Of a stretch of 64,000 nucleotides of DNA, positions 48,801-60,800 are shown one piece after another; positions within the stretch are counted from its first letter, which is position 1; each line of letters starts with the position of its first letter. This stretch comes from Arctopsyche grandis (lineage: Eukaryota > Arthropoda > Insecta > Trichoptera > Hydropsychidae), in NCBI RefSeq assembly GCF_051622035.1, contig NC_135357.1, positions 13,909,001 through 13,973,000 of the forward strand, in the 5' to 3' direction. Both the position numbers and the translations under genes were made by a program. Under the pieces are notes generated by a model. That model had not been told where the DNA came from. It made no database searches and saw only the letters and a program-made list of their open reading frames with translations.

Positions 48801-51800
48801 TTATCTATCTGCAAATTTCATTGTGTTCGACATATAATGTGTGTATATCGTCATGCCTGCTGGGTATACATAATCTTGAACTTTTAACCTTCATGTTTAT
48901 TGATTTGGTCATACGCGTTATTTTGTATTTTACATAAAATTTGAACAGTTTTAAAACTTTTTTTGGCTTGTGATGACTGCTACAGATATGGTGGGTCACT
49001 GAAAAGTCAATTGGGTACCGTTTTCGGTTAACTTTGGAAGTTGTGAATTGAATAATCGATGAATTGACAGCGAAATTAGGATTTTTTCACTTCGGGACAC
49101 CTTAATTGTATGTATGTGTTCGAAAGGTATATCAGGTAGGGTGAATAGACGATGCAGATAAAATTTGTCAAGGTGAAAGCTTTTACCGTTAGTACTTAGC
49201 TATATTTTTGATAGGAATACCCGAAAGATTGTCCCTTTTCTTAGGTTTTCACTGGAAAATCATGTTTTAATTGTTACTTCTGCGTTTGCGTGAGTGCTCT
49301 TTCATTTTTTTCTGCGGGTGTATAAAGAAAAACTGTTGGACCCTGAATATTGCAAACAAGGTGTGTCAAGGGAGGGAACAGGTAGTTTGGTCCATTTTCG
49401 GGCTTCAATTGAAGATCGACCCATTCTTTTGAAGCAGATATATATTGTTATTGATGATGTACGTTTGTGTTGTAATTTTTACCACAAAATAAGCCTAAGC
49501 ATAAAATCATGCTTGTTCATACGTGTGTATTATGTATAATAGATATTCATCTCGTATGTCTTTCTTGAATGGAACGGAAGTCTTGAAGGTTGTTTCCTTC
49601 CAAGATCTCCCTCAATTGACCGACCCCTTTTAAAATTTATTCTTTGAAGTTGTGTGTTTCGTACGTGGGCACGCTTCAGTGAGGAAAGTCGTCCTCTCGT
49701 AACCTGTGGTAGGGGAAGCAAGGCGTCGTTGACACTGAGGGTCCTGCTGACGTAGTAAAACGCAGGGATGGGTTTCCATTATCGTCGTTTTCGATCTACT
49801 TGACCATTGCAAATGTGTAATTACCACTTGCGAGCATGGCTCGTGCCGTACATTGACCAAAACGACTAAACCATCTGCCCCCGCAACGATAGTTGGTGGT
49901 GGAGTGTGCGCATAGGGTAGGAAGCACGCTCTGTAGAGCACGTGGCCGGAACACGAAAGGTGTATGCGTTTTGCTCCAGTGACCTCAACGACCTGAGCTT
50001 TACGTTAGGCTTTAACTCTTCTGAGCCATTTCCCTTCTACTCCGCCTTATAAGTCCAGTTATATGTGTAGGAAGAAAATATGCGCTTTTCCTACTGGTCA
50101 ACCAGATATTCTTACAAATAGGAATGGCGTATGCTATACTCGTGTATGCTAGAAGTTCAAAACAAAGCTCAACAACCAATAGTAATCGAGAGGTAGAGTT
50201 TGCATACTGCGAAGTTAGTGGAAATGAAGTATTTTATACGATGTTTGTATGTACAGGTTTAATTGCTATTTTTTTTTTTTTTTTTGTGTTATATTTTTTG
50301 ACCATTGTGGCGCTTTAGGAATTCCTGTTATGCCACAATGGTCTGTTTAGAATAAATAAATAATAATCTAATTGTTCACCTACCTGTTCGGAATATCAGT
50401 TTGTCGCATGATAAAATCTTTTCCATACTTTTTCAATGGCTAGTCTTGAAAGAAATTGTAGCAGTAATTTGTTTTATTTTTAGTGTTGATGGGGTCAATT
50501 TTTGGTAGCAGAATGTTGGTGGGCGAACTTCGAGAGTAGTAACCAAATTTTAAAACTGAAATATAATTTGAACGTGGTTTAATAATTATACATCCACGTT
50601 CTTATTGTATCAAAGCAATATTGATAAAATCTTTCGTGTATAAAAAATCAATATGTAATAATCATCTGGTGGTCCATGGCCACCCAACCATCCGCAAGGT
50701 GTTCTTTCTCGAACACTACAAAGTGATACCGCAAATCTATGGTGTTATTCTTTAGTCCTCCTTCCCCTCTCCCCCGTTCGTCTGATAAACAACCAGTTTT
50801 TTTTTTTCAGAATCTTTGGTTGGTTCTAGAGAGGAATTCGCGTGAGATCAAGGCTATTGGACTCTGCAATATATGTATGCGTATGCCAGAGCGAACTATT
50901 GAACTCTCGCCGTGACGTGCGATACATTAAACCACTAATGATTTTGTAGATCGCAATGGCAGCTAAAATTAACTAACAGTCATCTCTAAAAATGGTGGGA
51001 TCATCCCTCTTTATTTAAATGCGATTACTTTTTTTAGGGGAAAATAAATGTATGCATATGTGAACTCAAACTAAGCATATGTGAATATGTATGTATGTAT
51101 GTATGTATATATGTATATATTTAACAATTACTGAATCACTTTTTTTAGTATCGCTTAATGCAAGTACATATGTAACTTAAATGTTTAACGCGCATTTGAG
51201 AATCCTTTCTATAGTCTATTTTTTGTCTTTTTACCATAAGTGGTTATTTAGATTTTTTTATATATTAACGATTTAAAATTTTAATGAAAAATAATAGCTC
51301 AATTTATCAGGTTTTAAAATTGCGGAATATTAAAAGATACGAGATGTTCGTATACTCTGGATGGGTCTTACTTTATTTACAGCCATTTATTATTTTATTC
51401 CCTACTCTTTCATATGTCATCATTTACAGCCATTCACCAGCCACTGCTGAGTGAAGGCCTCTCCAACACGCTCTGTTTTGCGCAACTCTCATCTCACCCC
51501 ACACATTTTTCTAATTTCCTCCAACCATCTTCTCTGCGGTCTTCCTTTTACCCCTTTGCATTCTCTCGGGTACCATTCAAGCACTTATTTTGTCCACCCT
51601 TCGTCCATTCTTCTAGCCACGTGGCCCGCCCATTGCCATTTCAATCTCTTCACTATCCACTATATGTATATGTACACTACCCTTGTTATACTTCTCACCC
51701 ACGTATTCCACATCCACACGTCATCACTGGCAAAACACATTGATCGAAGAACTTTTTCTTCAGACTACGTGGTATTTTTGCTTTAAAAACGGTATTCATT

Positions 51801-54800
51801 CGTCCAAATGCACTCCATCCTAATTTCATTTATGTCTCTTTATTTCTTCTTCTTTACTACCGGACATGTCTATTATTTGCTCTAAATATAAATAATCATC
51901 GACTACTTCTACTATTGTAGCTATGTACATATATTGAAACATGGCAAAGAAGTTGCTTTTCTTATTGTTCATTGAATTTAATCATGGAGAATCCTTAATC
52001 CGATAGTTGCCAAAATAATTCACGGCTGATTATGACAACGACAAAGTGGGTATAAGTAAAACGATTACAGTAATAAAGTTTGTTTAGACTGGCGCGCAAG
52101 GAGATTGAATGTCGTTATATGAGATGTCTGGTATTTTTAATTGCTTCAACCGACCGAGACTCGTTTCGTTGTAAATAATTTGCTGGATTCTCAACGGACT
52201 TTTCAAGTGCAGATGTCTTCTTGTCCGACCAGCGCTGCGTCATTACGTAAAAGCCAACTTTTTCCCAACTGCTTAACCTTGGTCGTGACACGCTATCTCG
52301 TTCGAGATGAGACACGCAAGAGCAGGGGAGGCTGCAACCCCAATCGATCCGACGGTATCGATCGCTAACGTTTATTTTTAGTCGTTTTCTGGCAGCTGGC
52401 GTCGAGCTACCCCATGGGCCGTTAATTTGCTAATGAAACTGCACGTCTAGCGGCCCAACCCCACCACTAGAATAGTTGCATACGGAGGTCAATGCCGTTT
52501 GTGCAGGGGAAGTCCCCCCCTTCATAAAGTGCACACACCGTAACGTCGACAACACAACCACCACCACCAACAACCACCATCGCCATATACGACTTTTGCA
52601 AAAGGGGAAGATGCTTGTTTTTGCGATGCGTAGTAGTTAGTAGCTTTCGCAATATCCACTTCCCGTGAGCGGGTCGCCAACCTCTACTATTCCAAGTCTT
52701 TCTCAGCCGGACGTCAACAATTACAGTGAAATAATCTATTGTAAAAGGGTAGCACATCGCCGACAATCTAAACGCCGATTGATCTACAAAGTTGTTATGC
52801 AAATGGGTGATATGTATTCCAAACACTTTCGTCAGGTTTGAAACCGTCTTTTCTGTTAAATGTATGGGGTCGATTGTTATTTCATCTACCTGAATTTGAA
52901 GTTATCTATTTGAAGTTTCTATAATTTATGCGATGTGCTTTCTATACCCAATATATGTATATGTGTATATATTATGCTTTATTGTTACAGTTGACGACAT
53001 GTTATAATATTTCTTTGCCTCGCATTGAACCAATGCATACATGGTAAAATGCGAATGTGATAAATGTGGCAAAACAAAAATTTTACAAATTCATTTTTTA
53101 TATATTAAAATCAGGTCTGCTTCAAAATTTACCGTATAGAAATATCGACTTTTTTTGCCAACGTATAAATTTTTTAATAACAATAATAAAAAAAATAATA
53201 AAGATTTAAAAATCACCAAATATTGATATGGAACCCAATTTATTGAATTATTGGTAATAAATAGTAAGTACATTCATAGTGTATATGTATGAATTTCATA
53301 CATAAACAAATCAATTTAATTGAAAAACGAGAGTAAAATTTTAAATAAATAAAACGTATGAGACGGAGGAAAAAATCGGTTTACGATTTTATTTAAAATG
53401 TAATTTAAATTCATGATTTTTATAAAAGAATTATTAAATTTAAACGACTCCGACTTTCACAACCCTGATTAAAACCTAAAATATAATAATAAGATTAATA
53501 ACTAAGGATAGGCGCGACCGTGCTATTTTCCAGGAAAGAGGGCAAACTACAAAGCTAGAGAGCAAAAAAAAAAAAACAAGAGAAATTGAATATGACGAGC
53601 CCATTTTTGCACGCTGGCGCCAATCTGTAATAATAACATATCCTTTAGCATCTTATGTTTGCATTCATTTCTACTGTTCTGAATTAAATAATTTGAATAA
53701 GGCAAGTAAGTCTATTAGTTTGTACTTTGGTAGGAGAAATAAAAAATAATTTTTTAGACTTGCGATACTTACTGTTTTAAGTATTCAAAATCAAATTTGC
53801 CATTTATAGAATATAAATTTTTGAAATCATATGGTGACACAATCGGTAGAATGGTTTGCCAATTTGATCCAACCGTTCCAACAATGAAATCAGATAAATT
53901 GACAAACTCTTAAAGGAAACGACCGACTTGGAGTTACAAATATCCAAGTCTTAACAGCAGCTCTACAGAAATACTCGGTATAAATTATTTTCAATCAAGG
54001 TCAATCCAGGGATCGAACCCGGCAACATTTCGGTGGTTAGCATTAACGCAAAAGCCGAGGTACACTGCGTTTTGTTATTGTGTGTAGAATCTAGAGGATT
54101 CGTAATATTTTTCATTGTTTTTGTTGTCAAAAAAGTTTCGTTTCCATAAAATTTTAATTGTTGATTTGTGAAATTGCATAATGACTTGGTTTATTTGTTG
54201 GTGATCTATGCAAAATCAGCATCGTTTGAAAATTGCGGCTCCGCCATCTGCCCGCTAAAGGAAACGGCTAATTGACTTGACACAGCGCTAAAGATTGAGC
54301 CTTGTCAATATTTGTACAAATATATACATTACATACATGGTTACTTTTCTGCAAATGCTTGGGAGAGTAGATGAGGAATAAATTTGTATGCATAAGCTGT
54401 GTATGTTAGTGTGTATGGTGTTATCTGGGGTTGCGTGGACGCGTTATAACGGTTACTGAGCTTATCGCACACATGTTGGTCGTTTAACGGCCGCATCAAA
54501 ACCAAGCCGAAAATGCTTATCTAAATTTTCACAATTTATCTCACTTGACCAGACATCCTTCGTCGAAACTGCATGGGCTTTTAATTTGTATGCATAAGAT
54601 TTTAAATCTTCGTCAATGACACTCCTAGATTCATATACATAGTATACTTATGTTTCAAGGTTAAATTTTGCCCTCATTATGAGAAGTGTGCGGCTTTCAC
54701 CACACCTGTCAAAAACCTGAATTTCATTCATATACGTAGTAGTCGGTTTTGCCTTATAATTTTTGACAATACGCGCTCTACGGCAATTAATGTTCTTGTT

Positions 54801-57800
54801 GAACGCGGGCTTACTCTTGTGGAATATGTACGTGAGACGTGAACGGAAACGGATGTTAATTGGAGTCGGCTGCAGTTGTTGATGGTTTTCGGATACGAAT
54901 GCAAACAAATGCCTCCACGTTTCAACTCTGAAACAAGGAATGCATCACATCCTCGTCGATGGGTCCGTTTTTCTTGGAAAACTTAGTTGAGCTTCTAAGT
55001 ACATACATACATAAATATCCTTGTATCTTGATTTTTCTTTCAAATGTTCTGACCTTTTTATTTACTTAATTCTTGTTATTTTAAAACCTGTTATGATTTT
55101 ATTTATAGTTTTTGGGCTTGATACACTGGTAAACCGCGATTGAGTACACCGGCAGGACTCGAACCGCAATTTCCTTTTTAAAAATTGTCGTATCGCATTT
55201 CCTCTCCGTGTCGCCTATTTTTTTTACGATTACGTGTTATGGTGCTTGATTGTGCCCAGGCACCTTAATTGCAAATTATGAGCTTTAGATTTACCTTTTA
55301 TACATATATACATATGTCATGTGCTGTAAGAGTCTACAGTTTGTATAAACTTTGAACTGTTTCGTTTAAAGTTGCCATCCATCCATTTGTTTGCAGACTT
55401 TTAAAAGTTCGACACAATACATACTTATCAGTCGAGTGATCCTAGATGCGCCCTCGCCGTTTCTCAATGACTCAAAATATAATTGAATAATAGAACGGAC
55501 GTTGCAATCACATATTTTTTTTTTAACAAGTGCTGTTGATCTTTTTATGTATGTATATATTTGTAACAGCGAAATTAAGACTCAAATTCGTATTCGATAA
55601 TACAATTATTCGACGAAGTTTAGAGATTCGTCCCTCGCAGGATCTGACGTAGTGATTAATAAAGATCGGCGTTCGATGGATGCTTTTCGCACAAAAAATG
55701 ATTCACTATTGTCAATTTCTTATAGAAAGCCATGTTTTTTAAATGCTTTTATATTTTGTTTTCTTGCTTTGAACACTAATAGGGTAGTTTATTGCTATTT
55801 GAAAATCATCTGTCGACCGCCTACGACGTGATAAATGTCGTAGCCAAAGACCCTACGAGAGACTTGTGTACAAACCAGGGCTGTGGAGTCGGAGCATTTC
55901 AAGCGGAGTTGGAGTCAAGAGTCGTTAAATATCAACCGATAACAACCTTTTTATTATTTTTTTAGTTAATATAATTATATTACGGTATGTGTTAACTAGA
56001 GTCTCCAATTTTATTGTAATTAATAAATTTAAATTTAATAATTTCTTTAAAAAAAATCATTAATTTAAATTACATTGTAAATAAAATCGTTGAATTGCAC
56101 GTATTTCGATGTGTTGTGGCCAAAACCGATTGTTTCCTACGTCTCATAATTTTTTTTATTCTCACTGAACTATATGTGTATGAAATTCATACACATACTC
56201 TTAATGTGCTTACTTTTTATTTATACCTATTTAATTACCAATAATTCAATAAATTATGATACGCGTTAACTTTTAGCGATTTGTTTTAATTCCTTTACTT
56301 TTTATATTTTGAAAATCGCTATTATTTTTATTACTAACAATTTTATACGTTGGCAAGAAAAGTTGATCTCACAAAAATCGACTCCACAGCCCTGGTACCA
56401 ACAAACATCTACGAGAATGGCCCCCATTACAGATATATCATCACTTAGCAGTTTAAGGAAGGTGAGCTTTATATATCTGGTAATTGGATTATTAGTCGCG
56501 TTGTGATCGCCCAAAAGACAATTTTTGCCATGAAAATCGCGAATTTCGGAATATTTGGCACTCGAGTTCTCGTTAGTATGATAGTTATCGTTAGTATGAT
56601 GGACTTTTCGGCTGCCAGTTGTTTCGTTATAGAGATTTTAGTGACTTTGGGTGGAGCGCTTTGTGACCAATAATCACCGAACCTATATATCTATGTGGAA
56701 AGCATATTCAACCTCTTTGAATTTGAACTGCTTTCGGTTGGGCCTCTAATGCTGTTGGATTAATGCCGTTTGGGCTTGTGTGTGGGTGGATGAGCTGGGA
56801 AGCTTGTAAGTTGTAAGTCACCTTCTGCCACTTTTGGCGGTTACGCTCTAAACAGAAAAAGTTCAAAGCGAGCTTTGACTGTGGCTCGACTGGATCTGGC
56901 CGATGGCTGTTCGGCTGTAGCATTCTTCCTTTTTTTTTTGTATTCCTCGGGTAAAAAGTCAGCGGCGAGAAGTGGCGAGTTCACTTTCCCTCTCTGCGGT
57001 TGGAGTTCTGCTGTGGCCGTTATTGTACCGCTACATTCTTGAGAGGCCCCAGGACCCTCCCGCCGCCAGGAGGACCCCCATTGTCCGTCTCCAACGGTCG
57101 GCAACACCTCGTATCTTCGATCTTTATTCAGCGGTCCAGCATCATCAAGGGTACCGGCGCGAGTTTTCCGCTCGCGACATTTTCGCGACTCGTTAACGTC
57201 TCGCTTTCTTTTTGTCTTTATTTGCTGGCATTGTTCTGGGAACGACCCGCATGCTCTTTATTGTTTGGAAGACTTCAACCGCGCAAACGGGTCACACTAC
57301 GTTGTATGTACAAAACGTGTGGGTACTCCCTGAAACATTACTGTCATTGCTAAGAAAGTATGATAATACATACATACATTATTAACCAGAAGAATAGACT
57401 AGTGGTTAGCATATAATGCTTTGAACATGGTGGTCACAGGTTCAAATCCCACTGGTTTCTGCTGGCCATACCTTGGATTTGTGATTCCAGGTCGATCGTT
57501 TCCTATCAGAGTGTGCCAATTTGTCTGATTTTAATTGAAAGGGTTCCAACAAATTGGCAACCTTACCCAGTTTCTCGCAAAATCCTGAGTTTTCAGCAAT
57601 CTCAAATTTCGCTGAATTGTATAAAAATGCTGCAGATTTACAAATTTGACCATAAATATCTCTGTGGATGTATTTACTGAAATTCGCTAATATAACAAAT
57701 TTGACCATATATTATAGATGTCTCTGTGGATATTAATTGATATGTATTTATGTATAATACTAATAATATTTGTAACAAATGTACAATGTTTCTGGCCAGG

Positions 57801-60800
57801 AAGGCGCATTGGGGTTACCTGTTAGGTCTTCCTGGTAGTAATTAAAGATAAAATTATATAAAAATCTGCACAGTTTATCTCAATACTTCTGGTTCACAAA
57901 ATTCTGGTTCAGTTACGTAGTGGCACAAGAGGACGAGGAAAGGATACTGTGTAAGGTCAGGTGAATGGCATAGAATGCACGTGTTGGTAATAATGGAAAC
58001 ATAACCACCATCCCTAGATACAAGCATGTTTTTGATAATTGTAGCAATTATTTATATGATTTCTTTTGATTTTAATATTAGTTTATTAATCAATATGACC
58101 AATGGTCGGCGTGATTTATTTGCTTAAAATAGGTTTATATAATTTGTTGCGAAACAAAACTTGGATACGTTTTTGTACGTGACTGTAACGGTCTTTTCGA
58201 GCGTTATTGAGCAGCAATTCAAATCCCGTTGGAATATGTGGTTACCATGGTGCAAATTTCAGCAACAGGAACTCGATTACATATTCAATTTCGGTCTCCT
58301 GTCAGACAGTCTCACTCGCGTCTTTGCATTCTAAAGCACAAGCTAAGAATTATTATTCGGCTTTATAGCCGTATAGAACATAATCTCACGGGTGAATGTT
58401 ACGAATGTTAAATCTTCACATTGAAAAGTTTCCCGCCTTTTTCAATTTGGTTTCGTTTATCTTTGAACCATCTTGATCAACTGTAGGTACCTATGCACGG
58501 GAAAATCAATTTGTTGTTGAAAGTTAAAGAGAAACTTTCTTGCCCAATATCATACTTCACACACCCTGTGGAAATCTCTCCTTCGTTTTTGCTCCATCAG
58601 AAAGAAGCAAGCAGATGTCTGGGTTGACTCTGGGCTCGGAATCCAATCACCTGCTCCACCGCAAAAGTTTCAAGTGTCGCGAGAAAAATCGCATACCAAC
58701 CAACCGCCAAGTCGATTTTTTATAATCCGAAATGGTCTACTTCGGCAGGTTCTTTGGACTAATTTCTCGGAAACGGGATCTGTTTACGCATTTTTCTACA
58801 CCCAACGGTCGTTTCTGGTTACAAAGGGAGAGCCATGCGTGATCATTGTCGCAGATATCCGGTGCATTTGGTAATTTATGACTGTCGGGGGTCTCTTCAA
58901 GAAATCACGTCGCGCCCTGGCATATATTTTTCTTCGATTCTAATTCGAGATTGGGCTAATACGGGTTTTGTTTTTGCGTGGAGCCAAACCGCAACGGTCC
59001 CTAACACGTGTAGACTTTTTCACACATGTTTTGTCTTACTTTATTTTATTGTACTGCTTCTTGCAAGAGTTTCATTCTAGATTTTATTTTTATTGAATTC
59101 GGGCGATCACACATTTTTTCCCACCCTTTTTCTTTCTAATCCCGAACAGACATTTTTATATGGGACCTTTCTGCTTATTATCATCGTTTATACGTAGGGG
59201 AACTATTGAAAAATTAACGGTAGAGTCATGTATCACTTTTTTTCAAAACTACGCGTTTATTGAATATGCAATTTTATATCACATAAATCTGTTTCAGTTC
59301 GAATTAAGCGTGTGATTCGGTGGGATATTGGATCTGTAATCTGCTATGAAATAACCGTTAAAATGTTTCCGACTCCTAAAATAAATAAATAAAATAATTT
59401 AAGCACATGGTGTTTATTTAATAATAAGCACGACGGATTGGTTATCGAACGATAAAATTTGAATTTGCATACCAGATGTTTGGAACAACTTGGCGTGTTA
59501 GTGTGTATAACCGTAGGATTTATGAAAGGTTTTTTGTTTTCGTCTACATATAGCCTCTTCAACGAGCTTATATATCCCTGGTGAGTGTGGTTACCATTTA
59601 GGCAGGTTTGACCGCGGATCAAATGATGCCTCGGGCAAAAGGATCTTCTTCATCCCTTCCCCTCAAATGCTGTTGAAAACCATAATCTAAAGCCGTTGGA
59701 ATGCAACCCATGTGCGATGAGGATCCTTCAATTTGAACCAGACTCGTATTTAAGCACTATGGTTTGTTTTTCTGTATTGCTTTACTGGTAGACTTTTATT
59801 TGCCATTGTACTTATGTACATGCTGTGATGTTGAATATCGATCTTTTCCAATCGACAATAAATATGGTATGTATCCGCATTTAGCACGGTTAGAGCTTTT
59901 ATCGAGGGTGAAGACTGTGACCAACCGCAATACAGAAGAAAAAGCAGTCGAACGGCCGATCTGGAGGGAATATCTGATCCGGGAGACCAAACCACAATCC
60001 TCCGGAGTTCTCAGGAATCTGTAAAGGAGGTAAAAACTGGTTCTGGTTCCCACTTCCGCCTCTACCAGGGTGGCTCCTGACAGCAGAGGGTCATCGTACC
60101 GATTGACGAACGCCATCGGTGGTGATGATGACGGCGGTGGTTGCTCGAGCTGATGATGGTGGAGTCGAAGACGTTCGATATGATTGAGTCGACGATAGAG
60201 GTGCGGCCCACCAACCAACCAACCAACCAGTCCAGCCAGTTTTTCCTACCACTAACCACCACGTATGTGTATCATTCTCACGGCTTCTAAATCCGGCTTG
60301 TCCAACGTTTACGTTCACGTCTTTCTGTATATATATTTTTTTTAATTTTCGAACCTTTGGGCATACATAAACTTCCGTTTTATCAAAACATTATCCATAT
60401 TTAGAATGATTTGAAAACTCGTTAATAGTATTTACAATAAAAGTCAAATATGATTGATACTCTTTTACATTTACTTCGTAGCAACTATTTTAGTTAACTC
60501 AAGAACTCTCATTAGTCGAACAATAGTACTATGTATAAGCATAGAAATAATAATTTTGTTTAGTACTAGTTGACTTACATATACATATACGTATAATCTG
60601 GTAACATAAAACGACTGATTGCGTATACATCGTATGTATACATATATCGAGTTTGGTATCCATCTTAGAGATTTGTCATAAAACGTCGATTTTTTTAATT
60701 AGTTAAAATTTAAGTAAAGTTTGTCCACAGTAATGAAAAATATATTGTAACGTGTCAATGGTAAATTCATTGGATTTTAGTGCAATTTGGAATTTAAGTA

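Noticed and set aside
51414-51786. Two plus-strand open frames of about 110 residues
   Set aside because: They are antisense to an RTE LINE 3' end.
55110-55240. Candidate tRNA gene from GGTTCGAGTCC
   Set aside because: No acceptor stem, A box or anticodon arm could be placed; kept only as a possible SINE remnant.
59796-60218. 140-residue minus-strand open frame in the large intron
   Set aside because: It has no domain, an erratic composition and no splice context; not enough to call a gene.
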